Source: JAFEDN01 sp963844565
Lineage (GTDB): Bacteria; Pseudomonadota; Gammaproteobacteria; Coxiellales; Coxiellaceae
NCBI GenBank assembly: GCA_963844565.1
Contig: CAWJON010000001.1
Coordinates: 310,001 to 374,000 of the forward strand
Reading direction: 5' to 3'
Length of the DNA stretch: 64,000 nucleotides
Shown here: positions 52,787-61,890 of the stretch, one piece after another
How the letters are laid out: the number at the start of each line of letters is the position of its first letter
Position numbering within the stretch: position 1 is the stretch's first letter
Made by a program: the position numbers and the translations under genes
Notes under the pieces: generated by a model
What the model was told of the DNA's origin: nothing
Databases searched by the model: none
What the model saw: only the letters and a program-made list of their open reading frames with translations

Positions 52787-53386
52787 CTATTCAGGCGCAA
52801 TCTTTTTGAGTAATTCCTCAATATGGGGATGAGAGCCAGTCAATTTTTTTAGTTTTTCTAAAGTAGACAAGGCATTTTGCCACTCTTGACCGTCAATTTG
52901 TAATTGGGCTTGTAAAAAACCTAATGTAATTTCTGCATTTGGATTAAGTTCCTGCGCTTCTTGAAGATAATTTTCACGACGCAAACTTTCGCCTTGTTTT
53001 TGTGCAGCGATAGCGGCTCCCATATAATTAATGAGAGGTTGAGGATTTCCCCTTAAACTTTTTTTAAAATAACTTTCTGCACGCAACCAATTGCCTTCAA
53101 CCAACGCGTAGATGCCCTGATTCATATCACGTTGAATTTTTCGATATCGATGCCGACTCGGCCATTCATAGAGCCTTGTACTAAGATAAACGCCACCTTT
53201 AACAATACGAATCAGCAACGAGATTAAAAAAAATGCGATGAGAACGCTGATGATCAGTGTCCACAAGCTAGTCTCTACACTCCAATTAAGATAGGAAATT
53301 AACACATATCCTGAATCTTTATGCATCAGCAAACCTAAGCCGATGGCTAATAAACAGATTACAAAAAATAGGAATAAAGTCTTCAT
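52787..53386 (-). CDS. hemY: HemY, half length
   Basis: The protein has 199 residues. Two N-terminal membrane segments (about 5-25 and 40-62) and the start of the TPR region (YFKKSLRGNPQPLINYMGAA) match HemY, but E. coli HemY has about 398 residues. The second half, with the remaining TPRs, is missing, and no continuation is visible in other frames after the stop at 52787. It follows hemX with 5 bases between, at the end of the hemCDXY order. Its function is not established. Confidence 0.8.
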   Translation of the reverse strand: MKTLFLFFVICLLAIGLGLLMHKDSGYVLISYLNWSVETSLWTLIISVLIAFFLISLLIRIVKGGVYLSTRLYEWPSRHRYRKIQRDMNQGIYALVEGNWLRAESYFKKSLRGNPQPLINYMGAAIAAQKQGESLRRENYLQEAQELNPNAEITLGFLQAQLQIDGQEWQNALSTLEKLKKLTGSHPHIEELLKKIAPE

Positions 53387-53391
53387 GGCAA

Positions 53392-54351
53392 CTACATCTC
53401 GATGCCATCTGCAGGGGGCAGTGGTTTTCCTTCTTCCTTGGTCGTCGAAGATGGGTTTGGGTTGTTTTTAATTTCGGCTAACGCTTGCAGAGAGCGAGTT
53501 AAAGGAGGAATTTTGGGTTGGATGTTGAGTTGAGACAGTCCGTCTAACTTTTCTATCACCTTGTCTCTTGCTAGGCCTTTAACATAATAAGTTGATAACA
53601 AATTTTTAATATCATTTAAGCTGCGTTGATATAATTCACTCTGCTCCTGTAAAACGGCCCATTCGGCTTGACGTAAGCTAAATATGAGGTTTTGCCGAAT
53701 ATATTCTCTTTGTTCGGGAGGTAACAGGTTGGCGGATTCAGAAGAATGATATTGAATAACAAAAAGATTTTTTATACTGTCCAGTAAAGCACTCCACCAA
53801 TGTGCCGTTGTTGGAGTTTCATTTTCAGTTGGAGCGGTAAAGTGCGTGGGCATTAAGGGGAGGCGTCCGATAGACTCGCCGACCAACTGTAATTGTAATA
53901 AAACATTGGCTTGATCAACCATTGGCATTTCATTCAACTGATTAATATCACTGGCTAATGCTTGTTCCAGCGGGGTCATTTCTGGATTTTTTAAATCTCG
54001 AAGATGTTGCTCGGCCAACGATAAGGTTTTTATCGCATTGGGTATGTTATGGTAACTTTGTAAATAAAGATTGGCCAGGTCGACCAGATAAGCAGTTTCA
54101 CTTAATACATCTTCAGCGCGGTTGGTGTGCTCATCACGAATTAATTGGGTTAACTGAGTTTGAAAAGTTGTTAATACGTTTTGTTGTTGTTGTATTTGTG
54201 TGGTCAGTTGTTGTAATTGCGCTTGCCACTTTTTATTTTCGTGGGTATTTTCCTTAGTGATATGTTTCCAAAAAAACACATCAGCAGCAGTGCCGAGAAT
54301 TAGCAGCAGCAAAAATAAGGAAAGGATTGTCCAATTTTTTCGAAACTTCAT
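53392..54351 (-). CDS. hemX: HemX family protein
   Basis: The protein has 319 residues with one N-terminal membrane segment (about 8-28), then a Gln-rich coiled coil (QLQQLTTQIQQQQNVLTTFQTQL in parts) and helical periplasmic domain, ending in a Pro-rich tail. Known as a partner of hemC and hemD in gammaproteobacteria; it lacks the methyltransferase activity once assigned. It lies 9 bases after hemD, same strand. Confidence 0.88.
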   Translation of the reverse strand: MKFRKNWTILSLFLLLLILGTAADVFFWKHITKENTHENKKWQAQLQQLTTQIQQQQNVLTTFQTQLTQLIRDEHTNRAEDVLSETAYLVDLANLYLQSYHNIPNAIKTLSLAEQHLRDLKNPEMTPLEQALASDINQLNEMPMVDQANVLLQLQLVGESIGRLPLMPTHFTAPTENETPTTAHWWSALLDSIKNLFVIQYHSSESANLLPPEQREYIRQNLIFSLRQAEWAVLQEQSELYQRSLNDIKNLLSTYYVKGLARDKVIEKLDGLSQLNIQPKIPPLTRSLQALAEIKNNPNPSSTTKEEGKPLPPADGIEM

Positions 54352-54360
54352 CTCTTCAGC

Positions 54361-55134
54361 TTATAAAAATCTTTGAGGTTTGTCTATAAAAGCTTCCAAA
54401 ATGGCATGATCTTTTGCCCCTTGCGCCAAATTAATTTTTGAAATGCCCAGCTGCAGAGCGCGATCGCGCATAGCAGGACTAATGACGACCCATGTCTTAG
54501 ATTGTAGCCATGCAGAGTGAGCGAAACGACTCCATAGGGTCCATAAATTATTTAACCCTTCTAAGCTGGTGGAGACGATAAAATCAATGTGGGTATGCAA
54601 TAAATCTTCTAAGATTTTTCTATCGACATTAGGACATTTTCTTTGGTAGCAAACAAACTCATCGACAATTGCACCCCGGTCGCGCAATGAGTTAATTAAC
54701 AAGGAACGTGAATCTTTTCCGCAAAAAATAATGATGCGACACCCTTCAATTTTTTGCAAGCAGGCTAACCCCAAGATTCCTTCACTTTGGTGGCAGTTGG
54801 GAACTTCGTGTACGTTGATATTGGCTTTTTGTAGCGCTTGTGCGGTCCCATCGCCAATTGCAATAATATGAATTGTATTTAAAAATTTAGGGAAATAACT
54901 TTCTAGATGCAGCACTGCATTGGCGCTAACAAAAATCGCGTAAGCATAATTCTCCAACAAAGGCAGATTTTTTTTTGCATCAATCGGTAAAATTTCTATC
55001 GCGGGAAAAAGGATGGTCTCTCCGCCATGATCGCGAATACGATCAGCAAGAGAATGGGCTTGATGAATCGGCCGGGTAATCAGAATTTTTTTGCCCCTTA
55101 AATCTAAAGTCTTTAAATCTACAGACTGAGTAAT
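54361..55134 (-). CDS. hemD: Uroporphyrinogen-III synthase with a non-standard start
   Basis: The protein has 257 residues if started at ATT 55134. The N-terminal motif ILITRP and IEILPI, VSANAV and the late SLEGLNNL/AIGDGTAQAL parts identify HemD, which closes and flips ring D of the tetrapyrrole. Between the hemC stop region and ILITRP there is no ATG, GTG or TTG in any frame; an ATT seven bases after a perfect AGGAG (55142-55146) is the best start and overlaps hemC by 16 bases. A later TTG start (54960) would lose the conserved N-terminus. Confidence 0.85.
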   Translation of the reverse strand: MTQSVDLKTLDLRGKKILITRPIHQAHSLADRIRDHGGETILFPAIEILPIDAKKNLPLLENYAYAIFVSANAVLHLESYFPKFLNTIHIIAIGDGTAQALQKANINVHEVPNCHQSEGILGLACLQKIEGCRIIIFCGKDSRSLLINSLRDRGAIVDEFVCYQRKCPNVDRKILEDLLHTHIDFIVSTSLEGLNNLWTLWSRFAHSAWLQSKTWVVISPAMRDRALQLGISKINLAQGAKDHAILEAFIDKPQRFL

Positions 55135-56036
55135 GACTGAGCTCCTAGGTTAAGTAAATTTTTTGCTAATTGTTCACCCAGCTGTTCAGCAGAGTGTACC
55201 GAACCTTGTATGTGACTTTTTAATATCTTTTGTCCATCTAAACTGCCCACCATGCCTTGGAGAAACAAAATATTGTCTTGTATCTGCGCATACGCGCCGA
55301 TGGGTGTATAGCAATCGCCGCCTAAAAAGAAATTAATCGCTCGTTCAGCCTTTACGCATTGATGAGAGTTAAAATCATCGAGGCATCTTAATAAATTAGA
55401 AAGCTCCTCATCGTGGGCGCGACATTCTATCCCCAATGCCCCTTGTCCAATGGCAGGCAAAAATTCATCGGGATCTAAAACTTGGCGAATGCGGGACTCC
55501 AATCCCAATCGTTTTAGTCCGGCGCAAGCCAGAATAATAGCCTGATAGTTCCCTTTATCTAAATACTCCAGGCGCGTTCCGACATTGCCGCGCAAAGGCT
55601 TCACCTCAAGGTCTGGACGCATGGCAAGAATTTGACATTGACGGCGTGGACTGGTGGTCCCAACCACTGCGCCGCGAGGTAAATCTTGCAGACTTCCAAA
55701 ATTATTTGAAATAAATGCATCACGCGGGTCTGCTCGCAAACTGATTGCTGCTAGTTCTAATCCTTCACAGGGGATAACTGACAAATCTTTAACTGAATGT
55801 ACTGCAATATCAGCTTGATTGTTCAGCAAAGCCGTTTGCAATTCTTTAACGAATAATGACTTACCGGTAAAAGTTGCCGGCTCAGTTATAGGTTTTTTAT
55901 CTCCTGCGGTAAGCAGACCTATGAGTTCGATGTTTAAATCAGGATGATAATTTTTTAGGGTTTCTTTAATGTAAGAAGCTTGCCACCAAGCTAATGGGCT
56001 TTTGCGAGTGATGATGCGTAAGCTAGAGATTGCCAC
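55119..56036 (-). CDS. hemC: Porphobilinogen deaminase (hydroxymethylbilane synthase)
   Basis: It links four porphobilinogens into hydroxymethylbilane. About 305 residues from a GTG at 56036, which fits the usual start just before LRIITRKSPLAWWQ; an ATG at 56084 is possible but would overlap the acyltransferase gene by 43 bases. AVHSVKDL, GTTSPRRQ, LRGNVGTRL, and the dipyrromethane-binding cysteine in GGDCYTPIGA are all present. First gene of the heme cluster proper. Confidence 0.93.
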   Translation of the reverse strand: MAISSLRIITRKSPLAWWQASYIKETLKNYHPDLNIELIGLLTAGDKKPITEPATFTGKSLFVKELQTALLNNQADIAVHSVKDLSVIPCEGLELAAISLRADPRDAFISNNFGSLQDLPRGAVVGTTSPRRQCQILAMRPDLEVKPLRGNVGTRLEYLDKGNYQAIILACAGLKRLGLESRIRQVLDPDEFLPAIGQGALGIECRAHDEELSNLLRCLDDFNSHQCVKAERAINFFLGGDCYTPIGAYAQIQDNILFLQGMVGSLDGQKILKSHIQGSVHSAEQLGEQLAKNLLNLGAQSLLSL

Positions 56037-56041
56037 TTTGT

Positions 56042-56956
56042 TTAACCACTCAAGTTTTTCAAGTGGTGATCTTTCGCTTGCCATAAGCTATTAAGCCATT
56101 GTTGCAAACGTTTGCGAAAGTCGCGGTCAGTATAAGGATCGCCAATTATTTCTGGGACAATCGGCAGCAGTTCATAATCTAAATAGATATCTTCAAAATC
56201 TCCTAATACAAAATGCCAGAAACTAACGCTACTAGGTTTATAATGTATTGTTACATTTAATATGCCACTTAAATGATCATGCATTTCATTCAATACTAAT
56301 CCCACACCAGTCACTTTAGGTTTTAATAAATACTGGTATGGCGATTGTTGTGAGTCGTGTTTATAAGCAGTAAAACGCGTGCCTTCAACAAAGTTCATAA
56401 CAGTGGTCGGAAATTCTTTAAATTTTTCACAAGCGCGCCGAGTGGTTTCAATATCTTGCATTTTTAATTCTGGTCTTTTACGGAGTTCTTTGTGACCATA
56501 CCGAGCCATGAAAGGATAATCTAGAACATAACAAGCCCAGCTGGCAAAAGGCAAACTCCAAAGTAGTTCCTTTTTCATAAAAAATTTTAAATTAGGAATT
56601 TTATGGCGGAAAAAAATTCCTAATACAAAAATATCAATCCAGGATTGATGATTACTGATCAAAAGGTACCATCCTTTTGGATTGAGTTGGGTTGCATTTT
56701 TCTCTGTATGCCACTTGCCGTAGCTAGAAAGTTGCATAATCCAAAAATTAACATCCATCCACCAAATCGGGATAAACTGCAGACGTTCACGCGTTTTTAT
56801 TCTAAGTGTTGGGCTGGGTAATAAATAACATAGAGAATTTACTAATAAAATTATCAATACACAAAAAAACATATTGATCGCCAATAGCACTGCTATTATG
56901 GCGCCTCGCACGGGATTAAAAATTTTTTTTTTCAAAATATTGAAAATTTTCATCAT
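56042..56956 (-). CDS. PlsC-type acyltransferase, YihG-like
   Basis: The protein has 304 residues. Two N-terminal hydrophobic segments, then acyltransferase motifs N-H-Q-S-W-I-D (H-x4-D) and FVEGTR. Such proteins acylate lysophosphatidate or related lipids in the inner membrane. Length and layout agree with E. coli YihG. It lies between a secreted protein gene and hemC, and its stop is 6 bases before the preferred hemC start. Confidence 0.88.
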   Translation of the reverse strand: MMKIFNILKKKIFNPVRGAIIAVLLAINMFFCVLIILLVNSLCYLLPSPTLRIKTRERLQFIPIWWMDVNFWIMQLSSYGKWHTEKNATQLNPKGWYLLISNHQSWIDIFVLGIFFRHKIPNLKFFMKKELLWSLPFASWACYVLDYPFMARYGHKELRKRPELKMQDIETTRRACEKFKEFPTTVMNFVEGTRFTAYKHDSQQSPYQYLLKPKVTGVGLVLNEMHDHLSGILNVTIHYKPSSVSFWHFVLGDFEDIYLDYELLPIVPEIIGDPYTDRDFRKRLQQWLNSLWQAKDHHLKNLSG

Positions 56957-56968
56957 GGTTACTCTAAG

Positions 56969-57616
56969 TTAGAATCCTGGATTGCGAGAGGAAGAGGGCG
57001 CCGTTTGTTTTAATTTTGCTGCTTGTTGGTAAAGATCTTCTTGCTGCGGAGCTAAACGAATTGAAAAAGGACAATCAATAAGCTCTGAAGATTCGCAGTT
57101 TTTATATCCCCCTAAGTTGTTTGACCATTTTCCGCCTACCGGTTCCAGCGTTAAAACATTATAAGCCAATAAAATTGGAAAAGAGGTTTCATCTGCTCCG
57201 CGATAAACGCAAAAAATTTGTCCCACATTAGTGCCTCGCCATTGCGCACCGGAGAATCGAGTGATTTTTTCGACGAATGACAATTCGAAACTCTGGAAAC
57301 CACCCACCGCAGACCAAGTTAATTGTTCAGGATCTTTGTGAAGTTTCTTAATATCTGGGCAATAAAAAATATTTTTTTGAGCCTCTCCTCCTTGCGCTAG
57401 GCTAAGCAAAGGCAACCCGTATAGAACAAAAATAATAACTCGCAGATTGCGGGCGTAAGCCCGTAACATTACGCTATGGGGTTTCCAAAGGGGAGCATGC
57501 GAATGCGCCTCTTTGGTCGCCGTCCGCGCAAACTTGTTTGCGCAGGCGAAATCAAACAGAGAAAATACCCCGAGCGTAAGCCAGGGGTATTTTATAAAAT
57601 TTGAGCTTTTGATCAT
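56969..57616 (-). CDS. Secreted protein of unknown function with a repeat inside its 5' end
   Basis: Up to 216 residues from ATG 57616, or 166 from ATG 57469. The C-terminal two thirds is a soluble domain with paired cysteines (FYCPDIKKL, FCVYRGADE, NCESSELIDCPF), reached through a signal-peptide-like stretch RVIIFVLYGLPLLSLAQG. The preceding ~50 codons (WLTLGVFSLFDFACANKF, TATKEAHSHAPLWKPHS) are read from three hairpins at 57445-57590 and do not look like a designed protein sequence. The shorter start removes most of this. It is divergent from apaH. Confidence 0.6.
   Translation of the reverse strand: MIKSSNFIKYPWLTLGVFSLFDFACANKFARTATKEAHSHAPLWKPHSVMLRAYARNLRVIIFVLYGLPLLSLAQGGEAQKNIFYCPDIKKLHKDPEQLTWSAVGGFQSFELSFVEKITRFSGAQWRGTNVGQIFCVYRGADETSFPILLAYNVLTLEPVGGKWSNNLGGYKNCESSELIDCPFSIRLAPQQEDLYQQAAKLKQTAPSSSRNPGF
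57445..57592. repeat. Palindromic element inside an open reading frame
   Basis: Three hairpins: GCGGGC/GCCCGT-type at 57449-57465, GCGCAAAC/GTTTGCGC at 57526-57544 with TTG between, and AAAATACCCC/GGGGTATTTT at 57564-57595. The 5' end of the secreted-protein gene is read straight through all three. A shared GGGCTTACGCC piece also occurs at 33236-33246. Confidence 0.6.
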
Positions 57617-57670
57617 TGTGGTAGAATACAATAAAGACGCATCTTTCGCGAGAGCCTAAAGGAGGTCAAA

Positions 57671-58483
57671 GTGTCTACTTACATTATTGGAGATGTTCAA
57701 GGCTGCCATCAAGAGCTTCAAGAGCTTTTAATGGTTATCGACTTTGATCCGGAAAAAGACAAGCTGGGTTTTATTGGTGACTTGGTCAATCGAGGTCCTG
57801 ATTCTCTGGAAGTGCTCAGATTTATAAAACGCTTGCCCCACCCACTGATTGTTCTCGGCAACCATGATCTGCATTTGCTCGCGCTTGGCTATGGGGTGGT
57901 GAGCTACAAGGTCAATCATACTTTAGATGAAGTTTTAGAGGCCCCTGACAAAATAGAACTATTAGAATGGCTGCGTCAACAACCTTTTTTAATTTATGAG
58001 CCGTCTTTTGATACCCTATTGGTTCACGCAGGCACCCCGCCTGGTTGGAATTTGACGCAATCTCTCGCTAATGCGGAAGAAGCGGCGGCTTTATTACGGG
58101 GGCCCGATTATTTAAATTTTCTGCATCATTTATACGGCAGCCATCCCTTGCAATGGGAAGATAACTTAAGCGGCTGGGACCGGGCTCGGTATATTGTGAA
58201 TGCTTTTACGCGCATGCGCTTTTGCACACAAACCGGGACTCTAGATTTAAATAATAAAACCAGCCAATCTACTAATCCCCAATCATTAAAGCCTTGGTTT
58301 GAATGGTACCATCAGCCGCAGCGTGTTGTGTTTGGTCATTGGGCGGCTTTAGAAGGCCATACTACTAATCCAAAATGTGAGGCCATAGATACTGGATGTG
58401 CCTGGGGACATTCGTTGACGGCTATTTGTTTGGAAAATGGGCAGCGCTTCTCGGTGCCCGCCGCCAATAGTTCAATTCTTTAG
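57671..58483 (+). CDS. apaH: Diadenosine tetraphosphatase (symmetrical)
   Basis: The protein has 270 residues. Metallophosphoesterase motifs GDVQGC, GDLVNRG, GNHD and late H-A-G and GHW are intact. It splits Ap4A into two ADP. GTG start at 57671, six bases after GGAGG. It faces folA with 4 bases between stops; in E. coli these two genes are also neighbours. Confidence 0.95.
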   Translation: MSTYIIGDVQGCHQELQELLMVIDFDPEKDKLGFIGDLVNRGPDSLEVLRFIKRLPHPLIVLGNHDLHLLALGYGVVSYKVNHTLDEVLEAPDKIELLEWLRQQPFLIYEPSFDTLLVHAGTPPGWNLTQSLANAEEAAALLRGPDYLNFLHHLYGSHPLQWEDNLSGWDRARYIVNAFTRMRFCTQTGTLDLNNKTSQSTNPQSLKPWFEWYHQPQRVVFGHWAALEGHTTNPKCEAIDTGCAWGHSLTAICLENGQRFSVPAANSSIL

Positions 58484-58487
58484 CAAT

Positions 58488-58973
58488 TTACTTTTTTAGG
58501 TACTCAACGATTTGAAAAGTCAAAGGCCTCTCTTCATTGGCGGGAAATGTCTCGCTACTGACTTCGCGCCATTCTTTGGCGTCCCATTCTGGAAAATAGG
58601 TATCCCCTGCTATTTCGCTTTCAATTAATGTCAAAATTAATTTTGTGGCCATAGGCAGTAGTTGATGAAATAAATCTCCTCCGCCGATCACCATTACTTC
58701 CTCATTTTGATAGAAAGCTCCGAAAGCGGAATCAATGCTGGAGAACACTTCACATCCTGGCAAAATTAAATTCTTTTTGCTGGAAAGCACGATGTTACGG
58801 CGTTGAGGTAATGCCTTTCCGAGACTTAAGTAAGTACGATAGCCCATGAGCACAGTTTTACCCAGGGTCGATTTCTTAAAATGTTTCAGATCCTCAGGCA
58901 AATGCCAGGGCATTTTTCCATCTTTTCCAATCACCCGATTTTTGGTTAAAGCAGCTATAAAAGTAATTTGCAT
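58488..58973 (-). CDS. folA: Dihydrofolate reductase
   Basis: It reduces dihydrofolate with NADPH. The protein has 161 residues. Begins MQITFIAALTKNRVIG; WHLPEDLKHFKK, GYRTYLSLGKALPQRRNIVLS (parts), VIGGGDLF and LTLIESEIAGDTYFPEW mark the family. The glycine of the more common M-G-R is a Tyr here (LMGYRTY), which is unusual but tolerated in some relatives. It faces apaH. Confidence 0.95.
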   Translation of the reverse strand: MQITFIAALTKNRVIGKDGKMPWHLPEDLKHFKKSTLGKTVLMGYRTYLSLGKALPQRRNIVLSSKKNLILPGCEVFSSIDSAFGAFYQNEEVMVIGGGDLFHQLLPMATKLILTLIESEIAGDTYFPEWDAKEWREVSSETFPANEERPLTFQIVEYLKK

Positions 58974-59057
58974 AACCGTGGCAGTTTATATCCATCTATA
59001 TAACTCTGGCAATCAAGTATTGAACAAATGCAACGAAGGTTTTATGATAACCAGATC

Positions 59058-60602
59058 ATGAAAAATATCTGTACATTTTTTTTAACGGCGATTTTTTTCG
59101 CAATAGGGTTGTTTACTAATGTAGAAGTGTATGCGGCAACCGATCAGCCCTACCCGGCATCTGCAAACCCGAATGCAGAAGAGTACGCCCAATATCCCAA
59201 AATTAATTATGGCAGTGGTGCAAAAGCAGCCCAATTGAAAAGGGGTGAATACTTAGTAAGGATGGGCGATTGTATTGCCTGCCATTCAGTGAAAGAAAGT
59301 AAGCCTTTTGCAGGCGGGCTCGCCTTTGATACGCCCTTCGGGACACTCTATAGTCCTAATATCACGCCGGATAAAACAAACGGAATTGGTAGTTGGACGA
59401 CCGAACAATTTAATACAGCTGTCCGAGAAGGTATTCGACCGGATGGTCAATATTTGTTTCCAGCGTTTCCATTCCCTTATTACAATAAATTGTCCGATGC
59501 AGAATTAGCTGATATCCGAGCCTATTTAAATGCTGTTCCTGCTGTAAACAAGGAAAACCTTGATAATAAAATGATGTTCCCCTTTAATTGGCGCTTATTA
59601 CAATTAGGCTGGCGAATATTATTTTTTGAATTTCAGAAAACCGGCCCGTATAAACCTGATCCAAAACAAGATGCCTCCTGGAATCGGGGAGCATTCTTAG
59701 TCTTGAGCTTAGGCCATTGCGATATGTGTCACACCCCGATGTACTATTTGCTTTCGCAAAAATTTATATTGGGTGCCCCCATTCACAAATATCATTTAGC
59801 GGGTGGATTTGTAAATGGTTTTTATGCGCCGAATATCACCGGTCAACGTATGAAAAACGTTACCGAGGAACAGCTAGCCAATGTATTTAAAAAAAATCAG
59901 CTGTTAGATGGTGGTGAGGTACAAGGACCGATGCGAGAAGCCAATGCGGATAGCTTTCAATACTTGACTCCAGAAGATTCTACCGCCATTTATTCCTATC
60001 TAAGCACAGTCAAAAGCGCTACCCCCCCTAAAGTAAAAATGGGGACAGGATTGGCAGCCGGTAAAAAAATCTATGAGCAATACTGTGTGGGATGCCATGC
60101 CAGTGGTGCCGGGGGCGCGCCAAAAATGGGTGACGCCAGCGCTTGGGGACCTTTAAAAAGCCAAGGTATGGAAACCTTATACCAAAACGCCATCCACGGT
60201 ATCGGCGGTATGCCGAGCAAGGGAACGTGCACTACTTGCAGTGACGCCGATATTAAAAATGCAGTTGAATATATTGTGCAAACTAGCACGGGTCCAGGTT
60301 CTTCAATCTCAGGGACACCTCCTAAAGAGTTAACGCTTGATGATGGAAAAAATATATATGAACAATTTTGCCAAGCTTGCCATAATGGCAATTACCCCGG
60401 CGCTCCGAAAGTCGGGGACAAGGCGGCTTGGGATAAGTTGGCGCAAAAAGGAATGGATGTTTTAATCTTAAATTCAGTAAATGGCATTGGAAATATGCCT
60501 CCCAAGGGAAGCTGTGTAAAATGTAGCACTGCAGAAATCAAAGCTGCTGTTAAATATATGGTCTCCGAAAGCCATGTTGAGGGTAATTACCAACTTTGGT
60601 AA
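59058..60602 (+). CDS. Tetraheme cytochrome c (two c-type plus two c5-like domains)
   Basis: The protein has 514 residues with an N-terminal signal/anchor (FFLTAIFFAIGLFTNVEVYA). Four heme sites C-x2-C-H: CIACH near residue 72, CDMCH near 225, CVGCH near 343, CQACH near 438. The front half resembles the cytochrome subunits of membrane dehydrogenases (GGLAFDTPFGTLYSPNITPD), the back half is two cytochrome c5-like repeats, each with a C-T-T-C/C-V-K-C pair. It is the first gene of the oxidase operon and probably feeds it electrons. Confidence 0.9.
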   Translation: MKNICTFFLTAIFFAIGLFTNVEVYAATDQPYPASANPNAEEYAQYPKINYGSGAKAAQLKRGEYLVRMGDCIACHSVKESKPFAGGLAFDTPFGTLYSPNITPDKTNGIGSWTTEQFNTAVREGIRPDGQYLFPAFPFPYYNKLSDAELADIRAYLNAVPAVNKENLDNKMMFPFNWRLLQLGWRILFFEFQKTGPYKPDPKQDASWNRGAFLVLSLGHCDMCHTPMYYLLSQKFILGAPIHKYHLAGGFVNGFYAPNITGQRMKNVTEEQLANVFKKNQLLDGGEVQGPMREANADSFQYLTPEDSTAIYSYLSTVKSATPPKVKMGTGLAAGKKIYEQYCVGCHASGAGGAPKMGDASAWGPLKSQGMETLYQNAIHGIGGMPSKGTCTTCSDADIKNAVEYIVQTSTGPGSSISGTPPKELTLDDGKNIYEQFCQACHNGNYPGAPKVGDKAAWDKLAQKGMDVLILNSVNGIGNMPPKGSCVKCSTAEIKAAVKYMVSESHVEGNYQLW

Positions 60603-60608
60603 AGAGAT

Positions 60609-61811
60609 ATGGGAAAAATAATGATAAACGCTTGGCAAAATTTTAAAGAAAGGAAATTTGGAAGAATTTTAGGTGCTGTTTGGTCAATTTTTCTTCTAGG
60701 ATTCAATTTTAAGCCTGCATTAGCTGAACACATGCATCGATACAACATGCCCATTGGCGTTACTCCCATCAGTCATGACATTTATCGATTACACATGCTC
60801 ATATTCTATATTTGTGTATTGATTGGCGTTATCGTATTCGGAGTTTTAATTTATTCATTAATTAAGCATCGGCGCAGCACCGGTCATAAACCTGCAGATT
60901 TTCATTCTAGCTTAAAAGTTGAGTTGATTTGGGCGATTGTTCCTTTCGTTTTATTGGTAGCCATGGCAGTGCCGGCGACCAAGGTATTGATCCGCATGGA
61001 TGATGACACAAAATCGCAAATAAATATCAAAGTCACTGGCTATCAATGGAAATGGCAGTACCAATATTTGGATTATGGTATTAATTTTTTTAGTAATTTA
61101 TCCACTCCTCAAGAACAACTAATGAGCGAAAAGCCTAAAGGTGAGTGGTATCTATTAGAGGTTGATCGTCCTCTAGTCGTTCCTATTCATAAAAAAATTC
61201 GATTTTTAGTCACCTCGAATGACGTTATCCATTCCTGGTGGGTGCCAGAACTAGGAATTAAACGAGACGCTATCCCAGGATTTATTTATGAATCTTGGGC
61301 TAATATCGACAAACCAGGCATCTATCGCGGCCAATGCGCTGAATTATGCGGGATACGTCATGGCTTTATGCCCATTGTGGTGGTCGCTAAAACGCAAAGT
61401 GATTTTGATCAGTGGGTAAAAGAGAATAATCCTAGCAACCAACCCTCTAAACCATTGGTGCCGGCGCAACCATTGACCAAAGATGAACTCATTAACGCCG
61501 GTAAAAATTTATATGCAACCAATTGCAGTGCTTGCCATAAACCAGACGGCAGCGGTCTACCGCCTGCTTTCCCTGCATTAAAAGGTAGCAAAATTGCCAC
61601 TGGTCCGGTTATTGGCCATATCAATATTGTCGTTCATGGTGTGACAGGAACAGCTATGCAAGCGTTTGGCAATCAATTAACCGATGAACAAATTGCCGCA
61701 ATCGTGACCTATGAGCGTAATAGTTGGGGCAATGACGATCAATCAAAATATGGTAAAGCTGCTGGCGGCATTGTCCAACCGGATGAAGTCGCTAAAAGTA
61801 GGACCAAATGA
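60609..61811 (+). CDS. coxB: Cytochrome c oxidase subunit II with fused cytochrome c
   Basis: The protein has 400 residues. Signal sequence, two membrane helices, then the CuA domain (HSWWVPELG, C-A-E-L-C-G-I-R-H near 242-250) and a C-terminal heme site CSACH near 307. This caa3-type build lets the oxidase accept electrons from cytochrome c covalently held next to CuA. It lies 6 bases after the tetraheme gene and 79 bases before coxA; the latter gap has a GTTCACG/CGTGAAC stem at 61820-61871. Confidence 0.95.
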   Translation: MGKIMINAWQNFKERKFGRILGAVWSIFLLGFNFKPALAEHMHRYNMPIGVTPISHDIYRLHMLIFYICVLIGVIVFGVLIYSLIKHRRSTGHKPADFHSSLKVELIWAIVPFVLLVAMAVPATKVLIRMDDDTKSQINIKVTGYQWKWQYQYLDYGINFFSNLSTPQEQLMSEKPKGEWYLLEVDRPLVVPIHKKIRFLVTSNDVIHSWWVPELGIKRDAIPGFIYESWANIDKPGIYRGQCAELCGIRHGFMPIVVVAKTQSDFDQWVKENNPSNQPSKPLVPAQPLTKDELINAGKNLYATNCSACHKPDGSGLPPAFPALKGSKIATGPVIGHINIVVHGVTGTAMQAFGNQLTDEQIAAIVTYERNSWGNDDQSKYGKAAGGIVQPDEVAKSRTK

Positions 61812-61890
61812 GGATAGCCGTTCACGAGGTAGATGGGAACGTTCTGCGTATGCATATTTACTCCCGTGAACACTTACAAATGAGGATATT

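Noticed and set aside
54961..54975. A9 run in hemD as another frameshift
   Set aside because: The conserved HemD sequence continues in the same frame on both sides, so the run length is correct.
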